Positions 8,709-19,831 are shown, numbered from the stretch's first letter. The stretch is DNA of 64,000 nt from Streptomyces mobaraensis NBRC 13819 = DSM 40847 (GCF_017916255.1 NZ_CP072827.1:6349501-6413500); one strand, 5' to 3'. Notes: generated by a model not told the origin, from the sequence alone. Numbers and translations are program-made.

Positions 8709-10385
8709 ATGTCGTTGTCTGATGTTGCTTCGAGTCGCGTGTCCGCCGGCGAGGGAGTGGACGATCCCCACCCGCCGGGCCCGTACGCGGTGGTGGAGGG
8801 GCCGCTGGGCGTCACCGACCTGTTGGCGGTCGTGCGCACGGTCCTCGACGGGCACGGCCCGGCGTCCGTGCGGCCGGAACTGACCGTGCACGGGCCCGGC
8901 CGGTACACGGTGCGGGTGGACGGCGCCCGTCTGGACGTCCGCAGCAGTCCCCTGTCGGACCAGCCGCCGGGCACGCTGGACCCCGTCGTCGCCGGGCCGG
9001 GCACCCACCGGATCGTGCTCACCGCCTCGGGCGCCCCGTCCGAACGCGCTCACGACCTGTTCACGGCACTGGCCGCGGCCGTCGACCGGCGGGCCCAGTG
9101 CTACACGGAGGCCGAGGCCGCCGCCATCGTGGCCGGAATGCCGCTGCTGGACCGCTACGCCCGCCCCGAACCGGCGCTCTCCCGCTGGGCCCTGGTGTTC
9201 CGGGACCACTACGTGGAGAACAGCGTCGGCTTCCTGCTGGCCATGGAGCGCGCCGGACTCGCCCCCGAGTGGATCTTCGCGCTGTCCAAGGGCGACAGGA
9301 CGCAGCACCGTGAGCGGGTGCACTCCTGGTTCCTGCACCGCGGCTACGCCAGTGACGTCCTGGACAACTCCGTCATCAACGGCACCGCCGGAGCGGCCGA
9401 AACCGCCCACGCGCGCGCCGTGGACGCCCAGGTGGCCGATTTCGTCCGCCGGGCGCACGCCGCGGGCCGCAAGGTCCTGGTCATCGACGACGGCGGGCTG
9501 CTCGCCCAGGGCTACGGCGCCGACGGGCCGGGACCACGGGTGGACGCCGCCGTCGAACTGACGGTCAGCGGCCTCAAGCGCATCGCCGCCGCCCCCGGCG
9601 AACTGGCCATACCCGTACTGAACATGGCGCGCTCCCGGCTCAAGTCGAGGCTGGGCTACAACGAGATCGCCGACTCCTGCGTGCGCCGGCTGCGCGCCAT
9701 CGTGCCCGGCCAGAAGTTCATCGGCCGCCATGTCCTGTTGCTGGGCTACGGCACCCTGGGCGCCCGCGCGGCCCGTTCGCTGCGGGCCCTGGGCTGCCGG
9801 GTCGCCGTGGTGGACACCGACGTCCTCGCGCTGATCACCGCCGCCGAGGACGGCTTCGAGACCCACCGCACCATCGCGGAGGCCCTCGCCCGGCAGCGGC
9901 CCTTCCTCATCCTCGGCAGCAGCGGCGACACCGCCGTCACCGCCGAGGACGTGCCGCTGCTGCCCGACGGCGTGCTGCTGGCCGGATTCGCCACCAAGGA
10001 CTTCAGCGTCCTCACCGACGGCTACCCCGGCGCCACCGCGCTGCGCATCCCGCACGTCGGAGTGCGCTACGACCTGCCGCACGCCACCTCCGTCACCGTG
10101 CTCGGCGACGGACGCTCGCTGAACCTCTTCGAGTACGAGGGCATCGCCAACCGCGGCTACGACGCCTACCGTGCCGGCACCCTGCTCGCCGCGCTCGCCC
10201 TCTGCCGCGACATCGGGCGGTTCCCGCCCGGAGTCCACCTGGAACCGGTGGACCGGATCATCGACGAGGCCGGGCTGTTCGACGCGTACTACAGCCAGTA
10301 CCTGTGCGCCCGGACCGCCCCACTGGGCACCGGGGCGTTCTCCCGAGCCGACGCCATCGACCGCGAGACCGCCCATGCCCGGTAG
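8709..10385 (+). CDS. S-adenosylhomocysteine hydrolase-like NAD-dependent protein
   Basis: A 558-residue protein. Its C-terminal half has the AdoHcy-hydrolase/NAD-binding arrangement: a Rossmann GYGTLG near residue 346, then VVDTD, preceded by a region resembling the family's substrate-domain junction (KSRLGYNEIADS). It is longer than ordinary AdoHcy hydrolases (about 430-490) because of an extra N-terminal domain of roughly 120 residues that I do not recognise. Housekeeping AdoHcy hydrolase is unlikely given this divergence and its first place in a biosynthetic operon; oxidation/elimination chemistry on a cluster intermediate is more plausible. ATG 8709 was chosen over an upstream TTG; the ribosome site (GGTGGAT) is weak. 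The next gene starts inside its 3' end. Confidence 0.75.
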   Translation: MSLSDVASSRVSAGEGVDDPHPPGPYAVVEGPLGVTDLLAVVRTVLDGHGPASVRPELTVHGPGRYTVRVDGARLDVRSSPLSDQPPGTLDPVVAGPGTHRIVLTASGAPSERAHDLFTALAAAVDRRAQCYTEAEAAAIVAGMPLLDRYARPEPALSRWALVFRDHYVENSVGFLLAMERAGLAPEWIFALSKGDRTQHRERVHSWFLHRGYASDVLDNSVINGTAGAAETAHARAVDAQVADFVRRAHAAGRKVLVIDDGGLLAQGYGADGPGPRVDAAVELTVSGLKRIAAAPGELAIPVLNMARSRLKSRLGYNEIADSCVRRLRAIVPGQKFIGRHVLLLGYGTLGARAARSLRALGCRVAVVDTDVLALITAAEDGFETHRTIAEALARQRPFLILGSSGDTAVTAEDVPLLPDGVLLAGFATKDFSVLTDGYPGATALRIPHVGVRYDLPHATSVTVLGDGRSLNLFEYEGIANRGYDAYRAGTLLAALALCRDIGRFPPGVHLEPVDRIIDEAGLFDAYYSQYLCARTAPLGTGAFSRADAIDRETAHAR

Positions 10386-11493
10386 GCCGCACGTGTGCGT
10401 GGTCGGCCACGGGGTGGCCGGCCGGCTGCACCGGCAACTCCTCGAGGGCATGGGGCTGTCTGTCTCCGTCGTCGACCCCGCCGCTCCCCGCCACGACACC
10501 CCCGTCGCTACTGCCGCCACCCTCACCGAACTGCCCGCCGACCGGCCCGTGGACGTCTGGTCGGTCTGTACCCCGACCGCCGCCCACGTCCACACCGTGG
10601 CAGCCGTCCTCGACCGCGACCCCGAGGCCCGCGTCCTGGTGGAGAAACCGGCCTGCCGCTCCTGGGAGGGCCCCGAACTCTCCGCACTCCTCGACGCGCA
10701 CGACCGGGCCCGGCTGGTGGTGATGAACCAGTACGCGCACGCCAAGGCACCCGCCATCCTCGAAGCCGTACGGGCCGAGTTCGCGCCCCGGCACCCGGTG
10801 CGGGCCATCCGCGTGGCCTTCTGCAAGGACCGCCGTGAGGACATCGCGGCCGGCCGCTTCGTCGACCTCGACTACGGAGTGTTCGGCTACGAGTGGCTGC
10901 ACATGCTCGCCGTCCTCGGTTCCCTGCTGCCCGCCCCGGCCTTCGACCGCTACCTGCGGGACGCCCCCGCGCCGCACGCCGTACGGATCGCGCGCGATCC
11001 ACGGCTGGCCAGCACCGCGGCCCACGAGACCACGACGCTGAGGACGGCCGACGGGTCCGCGGTCGAGATCGAGCTGTACTCCACCATCACCGGCCCCGAC
11101 GCCCCGCACACGGCCCCCGCGCCCGCCTGGGCCCGCCGCACGGGACCCGCCACCGACAGCCGGCTGCGGCTGGCCCGGGTCGAGGCCGGACCGGTCGTCC
11201 TCACCCTCGAACTCGACCCGGTCTTCCTGCCCAACGGCACCCGGCTGCCCCGCAACACCCACCGGCTGACCCTGGACGGACCGGGCGGCCACCGCGAGTG
11301 GCTGGTTCCCGACTCCCCGATGGACAACGCGTTGCGGCACGCCGTCGCGACGCTGCTCGGACCCGGTCCGCGCCCCCCGCTCGACCTGCGGCCCCTCGGC
11401 CGCATCGGCCGGCTGGCCCGACTGGCCGCCCGTACGGACACCCCCGCCGACGCCCCCCACACGGCCCCCACCGCCCTGCCGACCCGACTGTGA
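10375..11493 (+). CDS. Gfo/Idh/MocA-family oxidoreductase
   Basis: A 372-residue protein starting at an ATG 11 bp inside the previous gene. The N-terminal dinucleotide fold begins VCVVGHGVAGRLH. VWSVCTPTAAH and VEKPA (about residue 92) are the cofactor-side landmarks of the Gfo/Idh family, EKP carrying the conserved lysine. The family oxidises or reduces hydroxyl groups on sugars, cyclitols and related small molecules using NAD(P). A second member is encoded at 12825, so two redox steps on the same scaffold are likely. The C-terminal 60 residues are Pro/Arg rich and may be non-domain. Confidence 0.8.
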   Translation: MPGRPHVCVVGHGVAGRLHRQLLEGMGLSVSVVDPAAPRHDTPVATAATLTELPADRPVDVWSVCTPTAAHVHTVAAVLDRDPEARVLVEKPACRSWEGPELSALLDAHDRARLVVMNQYAHAKAPAILEAVRAEFAPRHPVRAIRVAFCKDRREDIAAGRFVDLDYGVFGYEWLHMLAVLGSLLPAPAFDRYLRDAPAPHAVRIARDPRLASTAAHETTTLRTADGSAVEIELYSTITGPDAPHTAPAPAWARRTGPATDSRLRLARVEAGPVVLTLELDPVFLPNGTRLPRNTHRLTLDGPGGHREWLVPDSPMDNALRHAVATLLGPGPRPPLDLRPLGRIGRLARLAARTDTPADAPHTAPTALPTRL

Positions 11494-11506
11494 AAGCGAA
11501 CCGCCC

Positions 11507-12814
11507 ATGAGCCGGATCTGCCTCGTCATCCCCAGCAACAGGTTCGACCAGTACTTCATCCAGCTCCCTCTCGACGCCGTCACCGCCGCCGGCCAGCTGC
11601 GGGCGCAGGGACACACCGTCGCCGTGTGGGACCAACGCCTCCAAGAGGCCCCCGACGGCCAGGACTTCGACCTGCTGGTGGTCTTCTCCGCGATCGCCGA
11701 CCGCGCCCAGTGCTACCCCCTGGAACTGGAACCGGTACGGGCCGCCGTCGAACGCGCCGCCGCCCGCTACCCGGCGGCCCGTACCGTCGCGGTCGGCCCG
11801 CACGGCACCCACCTGCCCGCCGCCACCCGCGCCGAACTGGGCGTGGACCACATCGCCTGCGGCGAGACCGACTCGGCCACCGTCGGCGCCGTCCACAGCC
11901 TGCTCGGCGGCGCCGACGCACCGGTGCTGCCGGCCACCACCACCCCGCACAACCTGTTGGACTCCCCGGAGCCCCGCCCCCGGCCCTTCCCCAACATCCC
12001 CCTGGAGGAATTCGCCTTCCCCGCCTACGACCTGGTGCCCGTCGCGGACTACACCGCCGAGGTCATCTCCGGCGGGCTGCCGCTGCCCGGCCCCTGCGGC
12101 ATGGTGCTGGCCGCCCGCGGCTGCACCTACGGCTGCACCTTCTGCCACCTGCCGTTCGGCACCAGGATGCGCAACCAGCCACTGGACCGGGTCGAGCGCG
12201 AGATCGACGCCCAGCAGAGCGCTGGCCTGGACTTCGTGTTCTTCCTCGACTACGTCTTCGGCATCAACCGCGCCTTCTACGGCGACCTGTGCGCCCGGCT
12301 GGAGGGCCGCGGACTGGGCTGGGTCGGCCAGACCCGCGCCGAGGTCGTCCTCAAGAACGACGTCACCGCCTGGGCACGGGCCGGCTGCCAGGGCATGTGG
12401 CTGGGCGCCGAATCCCCCGCCATCGCCCAGACCGGCGTCCACAAGCGGGTCAGCGAGGCACAGATCGCGGAAGCCGTCCACAAGCTGAAGGACGCGGGCA
12501 TCACCCCCTTCGCCTTCGTCCTGCTGGGCCTCCCGCAGGACGAGGCGTGCACGTCCGGCCGCCTCGTCGACTGGGCCGCCGGACTGCCCGCCTGGTTCGG
12601 CATCAACCAGCTCTACCTGCGCCCCGGCACCACCCTCTACGACCGGCTCGCCCCCCGGTACAACGGAGGGACGCGCCCGGCCACCTGGCGCGAGGTGCAG
12701 GAGGTCACCCGCCGCTACCGCGCCTCCTACCCCACCGACCTCGACCACCAGCAGCGGCAACTCGAACAGCTGCCCAACTACCTGGGCAACGCCATCGCCC
12801 CGGTGGCGGGCTGA
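11507..12814 (+). CDS. Radical SAM enzyme with N-terminal B12-binding-like domain
   Basis: A 435-residue protein. Cys206, Cys210 and Cys213 form the CxxxCxxC [4Fe-4S] motif in RGCTYGCTFCHL. The N-terminal 170 residues have the alternating fold of the cobalamin-binding domain in B12-dependent radical SAM proteins (LPLDAVTAAGQLRAQGHTVAVWD), but I cannot see the DxHxxG cobalamin ligand, so cobalamin use is uncertain. The downstream part (GMWLGAES, VLLGLPQDE) fits the Elp3-like SAM barrel. It may perform C-methylation or a radical rearrangement on the cluster intermediate. The spacing to neighbours (13 and 10 bp) indicates one transcript. Confidence 0.85.
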   Translation: MSRICLVIPSNRFDQYFIQLPLDAVTAAGQLRAQGHTVAVWDQRLQEAPDGQDFDLLVVFSAIADRAQCYPLELEPVRAAVERAAARYPAARTVAVGPHGTHLPAATRAELGVDHIACGETDSATVGAVHSLLGGADAPVLPATTTPHNLLDSPEPRPRPFPNIPLEEFAFPAYDLVPVADYTAEVISGGLPLPGPCGMVLAARGCTYGCTFCHLPFGTRMRNQPLDRVEREIDAQQSAGLDFVFFLDYVFGINRAFYGDLCARLEGRGLGWVGQTRAEVVLKNDVTAWARAGCQGMWLGAESPAIAQTGVHKRVSEAQIAEAVHKLKDAGITPFAFVLLGLPQDEACTSGRLVDWAAGLPAWFGINQLYLRPGTTLYDRLAPRYNGGTRPATWREVQEVTRRYRASYPTDLDHQQRQLEQLPNYLGNAIAPVAG

Positions 12815-12824
12815 GGAGGCCGTC

Positions 12825-13937
12825 GTGCTGCGTTTCGGCATCCTCGGCTGCGGCTCCATCGGCGGCTTCCTCGGCCGGCTGCTGGCCCGGCCCGACGGCC
12901 CGCTGCGCGGACGGGCCCGGCTGGCCGCGGTCGCCGGACGGGACCCGGTACGGGCCGGGAAGCTGGCCGCCGAACTGGGCTGCGCGGCCCTCCCCGTCGA
13001 CGAGCTGCTGGCCCGCCCGGACATCGACGCCGTCGCCGTGTGCACCCCCTCCGGCACCCATGCCGACCTGGGCGCCGCGGCCCTGCTCGCGGGCAAGCAC
13101 GTCCTGGTCGAGAAACCCCTCGACGTCACTCCCGAGGCCGCCGACCGGCTGATCGCCGCCGCCCGGCACAGCGGCCGCACCCTCGGTGTCGTGTCCCAGC
13201 ACCGCTTCGACCCGGCGACCCGGGTGGCGAAGACCGCGATCGAGGACGGCGCACTGGGGCGGATCACCTCCGTCCTCATCGAGGTGCCCCTGTGGCGGGC
13301 GCCGTCCTACTACGCGTCGGGCCGGTGGCGCGGCACCCGCGCCCTGGACGGCGGGGGCGCCCTGATGAACCAGGCCGTGCACGCCGTCGACCTCGCCCAG
13401 TGGCTGGCCGGCCCCGTGGTGGAGGCCGCGGCCCACACCGGCCTGCTCGCCCACGACGGCCTGGAGGTCGAGGACGTGGCCACCGCCAGCCTGCGGTTCG
13501 CCGGCGGCGCGCTCGGCGCCCTGCTGGCCACCACCGCCGCCTACCCGGGGCGCACCACCCGCGTCGCGGTCAACGGCGAGCGGGGGTCGGTCGTCATCGA
13601 CGACGACGAACTGGCCTATTTCCACGCCGCCCGCGACGGCGAACCGACCGGTGCCTACGGCGCCTACGGAGACGGCAACCAGGCCGCCGAACACCGCACC
13701 CCGCCACCGGAGCCCCCGGTGCGCGACCGCGTCGGCCTGCTCCACCAGCCCCACCGCGACCAGCTCGCCGACTTCTGCGACGCGGTGCGCACCGGCCGGC
13801 CGCCCCTCGTCGACGGCGCCGCGGGACGGCGGGCGGTCGCCGCGGTGCACGCCGTGTACACCTCCGCCCGCACCGGGCGCACGGTGCGTCTCGACGACAG
13901 CGGCAACCCCGTACAGGACACGGAGAGGAACCCATGA
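12825..13937 (+). CDS. Gfo/Idh/MocA-family dehydrogenase (inositol 2-dehydrogenase type)
   Basis: A 370-residue protein starting at GTG with GAGGAGG upstream. FGILGCGSIGGF (residues 3-14) is the NAD(P) loop, VCTPSGTHAD and VEKPLD (about 96) are standard, and the C-terminal substrate domain contains GGGALMNQAVHAVDL, where the His belongs to the family's catalytic region. This is a more canonical family member than the gene at 10375. Likely substrate: a polyol, sugar or cyclitol hydroxyl. Its stop overlaps the next start (ATGA), so the two are translationally coupled. Confidence 0.87.
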   Translation: MLRFGILGCGSIGGFLGRLLARPDGPLRGRARLAAVAGRDPVRAGKLAAELGCAALPVDELLARPDIDAVAVCTPSGTHADLGAAALLAGKHVLVEKPLDVTPEAADRLIAAARHSGRTLGVVSQHRFDPATRVAKTAIEDGALGRITSVLIEVPLWRAPSYYASGRWRGTRALDGGGALMNQAVHAVDLAQWLAGPVVEAAAHTGLLAHDGLEVEDVATASLRFAGGALGALLATTAAYPGRTTRVAVNGERGSVVIDDDELAYFHAARDGEPTGAYGAYGDGNQAAEHRTPPPEPPVRDRVGLLHQPHRDQLADFCDAVRTGRPPLVDGAAGRRAVAAVHAVYTSARTGRTVRLDDSGNPVQDTERNP

Positions 13938-14794
13938 GCGCGACCCTTCGGCAGCCGGCGCCGGACGAGCACAAGGAGGCGCTGGCCCGGCTCTTCGACC
14001 GCAGCGCCCCGACCTACGAGCGGACCGGAGTCTCCCACTTCGCCGACCTCGGCCGACGGCTGGTGGAGCACGCCGGTCTCCGGGAGGGCGAGCGGGTCCT
14101 CGACGTGGGGTGCGGCACCGGCGCCGTGCTCGTCCCGGCGGCCCGGGCCGTCGGACCGCGCGGATCCGTGACCGGCGTCGACCTCTCCCCGGGCATGGTG
14201 GAACGGGCCCGGGCGGCCATCGCGGAGGAAGGACTGGACAACGCCCGCGCGCTCGTCGCCGACGCCGAGACCGCGCACTGGCAGCCCGACGGACCCGTCG
14301 ACGGCAGCCTCGACGCCGTACTCGCCGGCATCTCGATGTTCTTCTTCCCCCACCCCCGGGCCGCCGCCGCCCGGTACCGCCGCCTGCTCGGCCCGGACGG
14401 CCGGCTGGCCCTCTCCTGGTGGGGGGAGCAGGACGCGCGGTGGGCGCCGGTCTTCGCCGCCAGTGCGCCGTACGGGGGCGCCTCCTCCCACCGGCTCCCG
14501 CCGGACAGCCCGTTCCGCTCCGTCGAGGACCTGCACACCATGCTGTCCGAGGAGGGCTTCGGCTCCGTCGACACCGTGGAACGGCCCTGCGTCACCCGCT
14601 TCCGCGGCGTCCGCCAGTGGTGGCAGTGGGTGTGGTCCACCGCGGGCCGGCAGTTCTGGGAGAGCGTGCCCCAGGAGAGGATGCACGAGGCCATCGCCGC
14701 CGTCGAAGCGGAACTGTCCCGGCTGCGCGCCCCCGACGGCAGCCTGACCAGCCGGAACATCGTCCGCTTCACCGTCGCCCGGGTCGTACGGTGA
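13934..14794 (+). CDS. Class I SAM-dependent methyltransferase
   Basis: A 286-residue protein with SAM motif I VLDVGCGTGAV near residue 55, motif II GVDLSPGM, and a typical small-molecule (UbiE/Methyltransf_11-like) layout. It overlaps both neighbours by 4 bp (ATGA and GTGA). Presumed O-, N- or C-methylation of the operon's product; which cannot be told from sequence. Confidence 0.9.
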   Translation: MSATLRQPAPDEHKEALARLFDRSAPTYERTGVSHFADLGRRLVEHAGLREGERVLDVGCGTGAVLVPAARAVGPRGSVTGVDLSPGMVERARAAIAEEGLDNARALVADAETAHWQPDGPVDGSLDAVLAGISMFFFPHPRAAAARYRRLLGPDGRLALSWWGEQDARWAPVFAASAPYGGASSHRLPPDSPFRSVEDLHTMLSEEGFGSVDTVERPCVTRFRGVRQWWQWVWSTAGRQFWESVPQERMHEAIAAVEAELSRLRAPDGSLTSRNIVRFTVARVVR

Positions 14795-16413
14795 ACGACA
14801 CCCGTACGCTGCCGCACCACTCCCTCCCCACCGTGCCCACCGCCCACCCCCTGTTCTCCCCGGAGTGGCTGCGCGCCGCGGCCGACGCCGCGGCCGGACA
14901 GTCCCCGCACGACGACACGGCCCTCCGGCTCGGCCTGTGCCTCACCGATCCGCCCCCCGGGGTGGCCGGACGGCTCCTCGTCCTCGTGGACCAGACCACC
15001 GGCGCCCTCGCGTTCCGGGCGGGGGAGTGGGACGAGCGCCCCACCCTCACCCTGACCCTCACCCATGACGATGCCCGCCTCCTGCTGTTCGGGGACGCCG
15101 AGCAGCGGGTGCGGCTGTTCGAGCACGGCGGGCTCGTCCTGGAAGGCGTGTTCCTCTTCCTCTTCTTCCTGGACCGGCTGCTGCAGCAGGACCCCGCCGG
15201 GGTGCTGGCCCGGCTCCGGCGGTGCACCGCCGGTGCACCGCCGGAGGCCCGCCCTTGGCCCGACGCCGGACCCCTCGCCATCCCGGAGGACGAGGCCGCC
15301 GCGGCCCGCGCCGCCGCCGAGATCCTGCCCCGCACGATGGACGCCCTGCGTGCCGAACTCGGCCGCACCACCCCCGGCGCCCAGCTCCACGTCGGCCACG
15401 CCCCCAGCGGCACCGAGGTCTCCGCCGCCCTGGGCAGCTGCCGCCCGGGCGTGCCCTTCACCCGCGCCTCCCGGCCCATCTGGTACTGCTGCGCCAAGAC
15501 GCTGGGCGCGGTGGCCGTCGGCCGGCTGTGGGAACGCGGCCTGCTCGACCCGATGGCGCCGGTCAGCCGCTACCTGCCCTGGTACGACGGCGACGGCCGC
15601 GAACGCGTCACCCTTCACCAACTGCTCACCCACACCTCGTCCGTCCCCATGGGCCTGGACCCGCTGCACGGGGCCATGGCCGCCCCGGTCGCCCTCCGCC
15701 GCGAACTGCTGCGGCGGATGACGGTCCCCACCGGCACGCCTCCCGGCACCCGCATCACGTACGGGCCGTGGTGGGCGTGGTTCCTGATCGCCGAGGTCGT
15801 CCGCGCCCTCGACGGCCGCGACTACGAGCGCTACCTCACCGAGGAGATCCTGGCACCCTGCGGCATGGACGCCACCCGCGTGGTCCTCACCCCGCGGGAG
15901 TACCGCGCCGAGGCGGACCGGCTGCCCCTCATCCACATCACCGGCGGCGGCCTCCCGTCCCAGCCCACCCACTGGTACGCGACCGAGGCCGCCTGCACCC
16001 GGCCCATCCCCGGGCTCAACGTCCGCGGGCCCATGTCCGACCTGGCGCTGTTCTTCACCGCGCTCGCCGACGGCGGCCGCGGGCGCCACGGGCGCATCCT
16101 GCTGCCGCAGACCGTCACCGCGCTCACCACCCGCCACCGGGTCGGCCTGGTGGACGCGTTCGGCAACGCCGACTGGGGGCTCGGCTTCCGCGTCGAGTCC
16201 CGCCATCTCGGGGACGCGTGCACGGCCTTCAGCCGCCATGCCTCCCTGCGCACCTTCGGCCACTACGGGCTGTGGACGTCGGCGGTCTTCGCCGACCCGG
16301 ACGCCGGCCTGGTCGTGGCCCTGCACCTCAACGGCAAGACCTGGCAGGAGGAACACCAGCGGCGGATGATCACCATCGGTGACGCCGTCTACCAGGACCT
16401 CCGCCTGACCTGA
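14791..16413 (+). CDS. SCP2-like domain fused to beta-lactamase-fold acyltransferase-like domain with Cys nucleophile
   Basis: A 540-residue protein. Residues about 20-150 look like a sterol-carrier (SCP2) fold (TLTLTHDDARLLLFGD, then a hydrophobic helix rich in Phe/Leu), a lipid-binding module. The C-terminal 350 residues follow the class C beta-lactamase/serine hydrolase family: an alignable SxxK segment, LLTHTSS, a Tyr motif TYGPW near 325, and GHYG near the end. The nucleophile position reads Cys-Cys-Ala-Lys (Cys233, Lys236) instead of Ser-x-x-Lys. LovD, of this fold, takes an alpha-methyl acyl chain directly from a reducing PKS; here the neighbouring TE-less PKS also makes methylated chains. 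I infer a thiol-nucleophile acyltransferase loading a polyketide chain onto the small core. An esterase or inactive homologue remains possible. Confidence 0.8.
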   Translation: MNDTRTLPHHSLPTVPTAHPLFSPEWLRAAADAAAGQSPHDDTALRLGLCLTDPPPGVAGRLLVLVDQTTGALAFRAGEWDERPTLTLTLTHDDARLLLFGDAEQRVRLFEHGGLVLEGVFLFLFFLDRLLQQDPAGVLARLRRCTAGAPPEARPWPDAGPLAIPEDEAAAARAAAEILPRTMDALRAELGRTTPGAQLHVGHAPSGTEVSAALGSCRPGVPFTRASRPIWYCCAKTLGAVAVGRLWERGLLDPMAPVSRYLPWYDGDGRERVTLHQLLTHTSSVPMGLDPLHGAMAAPVALRRELLRRMTVPTGTPPGTRITYGPWWAWFLIAEVVRALDGRDYERYLTEEILAPCGMDATRVVLTPREYRAEADRLPLIHITGGGLPSQPTHWYATEAACTRPIPGLNVRGPMSDLALFFTALADGGRGRHGRILLPQTVTALTTRHRVGLVDAFGNADWGLGFRVESRHLGDACTAFSRHASLRTFGHYGLWTSAVFADPDAGLVVALHLNGKTWQEEHQRRMITIGDAVYQDLRLT

Positions 16414-16454
16414 CCCCGGGTCCTCGACCCGCACCACGGAAACGGAGAACGAGC

Positions 16455-17558
16455 ATGACCACCCCGCAGCCCGGGGCCGCACTCCCGGCCGGCTCACCGC
16501 ACGCCATCATCGACGTCGCGGTCGCCTTCTGGAAGTCCAAGGCGCTGCTGAGCGCCGTCGAACTGGGCGTCTTCGAGGAGCTCGCCGCAGGCCCCGCCAC
16601 CCGCCCCGACCTCACCCGGAAGCTGGGCATCGCCGGCCGCGGCGCCGCCGACTTCCTCGACGCCCTGGTGTCCATGGGGCTGCTGGAACGTGACGACACC
16701 GGCGTCTACCGCAACTCCCCGCTCGCGGACCGCTACCTGGACCCCCGCAAGCCGGCCACCGACATCTCGGGCTACCTCTCGTTCCTCAACGCGGGCTTCG
16801 GCTGTTGGACGGGCCTGACCGCCGCGCTGCGCAGCGGCGGCCGCCTGGACTTCTCCGCGGCCCTGGCGGCTTCGCAGGCCGCGGACCAGGGCGGCGCCGG
16901 CGACCCGAAGCTGGTGGACACCGGAGCCGCCGACGACACCTTCGGGGAGGCGTACGCCGCCCCCGACCAGGTGACCGGGTTCCTGCGCGCGATGACCGGC
17001 TACAGCATGGGCGCCAACCAGGCCCTCGCCGAGCGCTACGACTGGTCGGGGGTGCGCACCGTGGCCGACGTGGGCTGCGCCGAGGGCTCGCTGCTCGCAC
17101 AGGTGCTGTCCCGGCACCCGCACCTCCAGGGCATCGGCTTCGACCTCCCGGTGGTCGGCACCGGTTTCGACGCCCACCTGAAGCGGGTCGGCCTCGCCGA
17201 CCGGGCGCGCTTCGCCGGGGGAGACTTCCTCACCGGCCCGCTGCCGGTCGCCGACGCCATCGTGATGGGCCACGTCCTGCACGACTGGGACCTGGACACC
17301 AAGAAGATGCTCATCGGCAAGGCGTACGACGCACTGCCGCGGGGCGGCCGGCTGCTGATCTACGAGTCGCTGATCGACGACGACCGGCGCGAGCGCACCA
17401 CCGGCCTGCTCATCAGCCTCAATGTCTCCACCGTCTCGGCCGGCGGCCTGGGCTACACCGGCGCGGAGTGCGGCGACTGGATGCGCGCGGCAGGCTTCCG
17501 GGACATCGCTGTGAGCCACCTGGACGGCCCGGAATACCTGGTGGCCGGGGTCAAGTAG
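16455..17558 (+). CDS. Winged-helix O-methyltransferase (methyltransferase family 2)
   Basis: A 367-residue protein. The N-terminal dimerisation/winged-helix part (AVELGVFEELAAGPATRPDLTRKLG) precedes the SAM domain, which has DVGCAEGSLLAQV near residue 204 and GHVLHDWD near 275, the latter carrying the catalytic-type His-Asp found in plant-like O-methyltransferases. Expected reaction: methylation of a hydroxyl on the cluster product. Last gene of the operon; AACGGAGAACGAGC precedes its ATG. Confidence 0.9.
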   Translation: MTTPQPGAALPAGSPHAIIDVAVAFWKSKALLSAVELGVFEELAAGPATRPDLTRKLGIAGRGAADFLDALVSMGLLERDDTGVYRNSPLADRYLDPRKPATDISGYLSFLNAGFGCWTGLTAALRSGGRLDFSAALAASQAADQGGAGDPKLVDTGAADDTFGEAYAAPDQVTGFLRAMTGYSMGANQALAERYDWSGVRTVADVGCAEGSLLAQVLSRHPHLQGIGFDLPVVGTGFDAHLKRVGLADRARFAGGDFLTGPLPVADAIVMGHVLHDWDLDTKKMLIGKAYDALPRGGRLLIYESLIDDDRRERTTGLLISLNVSTVSAGGLGYTGAECGDWMRAAGFRDIAVSHLDGPEYLVAGVK

Positions 17559-18319
17559 CCGGCGGGCCCGCCCTGCGCCGTGACGGCATCGAGGTGCCGG
17601 ACGACCATGACGCGGCGCCACGCCGTCTCCCGTCCCCCGGTCCCGCCACGGACGTGCGTGCCCTCCGCGGCGCGGCCTCCCGGAAACGCCTGACGGGTCG
17701 GCCGCGCCGTGGCCCACCACCGGGACCCGCACGCCGTGGCGCTCTCCAGACCGTACGGGCGGCCCGGCCGTTCGGCGGATGGTCCGCGGGTGCGGCGCGG
17801 GCGCGGGCTCAGGGACCGTTCGCGAACGAGGCTTCTTGCGGGGTCACTTGGCTGAATCGCGCCGTCGCGCATCGTCAAGCCGTGGGCTACGGTAATACGA
17901 GCGAAGCTCGCGCGCCGGATGCCGAAGCGCGGGCCCGCAGACGCCCATCCGCAGGTGACGACACGAGCATCGCGCCGCATCGAGCCGGCCGTGAACCGCG
18001 ACTCCGTTGCTTTCCCCCTTCCTTCCGGACCGGATGGGCCACCTCTGCCCCGCCGCGTGGGCACGGCCCGACTCACCACTGTGGACAGCTCGTTCTTGAG
18101 GACTCGGGGGTGGGTGACGATCGCGACCGACCGGCCGCTCGACGGGGCCCGCTCCGAGCAACCGGCAGCGTGGAGCCGCCGTGCGGTGTCCGCTTCCTCC
18201 TGTGACGTCGAGCCGATCACCATTCCTCGTACGTGCGGCAGACAGTGCTGCTGCGACGGCGCCTCTTCCTGAGGTTGCCCGGCTCCCACTGTCCGCGTCC
18301 GCGCCTCGAAGGAACTTCC
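17559..18319 (+). other. Non-coding gap, no gene supported
   Basis: About 760 bp between the O-methyltransferase and the peptide transporter. Open frames exist on both strands but are Arg/Pro/Ser-rich without family features or convincing ribosome sites. One short hairpin, CGAGC-GAA-GCTCG, lies near 17898. The segment marks the right end of region A and presumably holds the transporter promoter. Confidence 0.5.

Positions 18320-19831
<1,512 letters not shown>

Noticed and set aside
8709..10385. Housekeeping adenosylhomocysteinase
   Set aside because: Too long, divergent in the substrate half, and part of a specialised operon.
14791..16413. Beta-lactamase resistance gene
   Set aside because: No signal peptide, Ser replaced by Cys, fused to an SCP2-like domain and locked in a biosynthetic operon.
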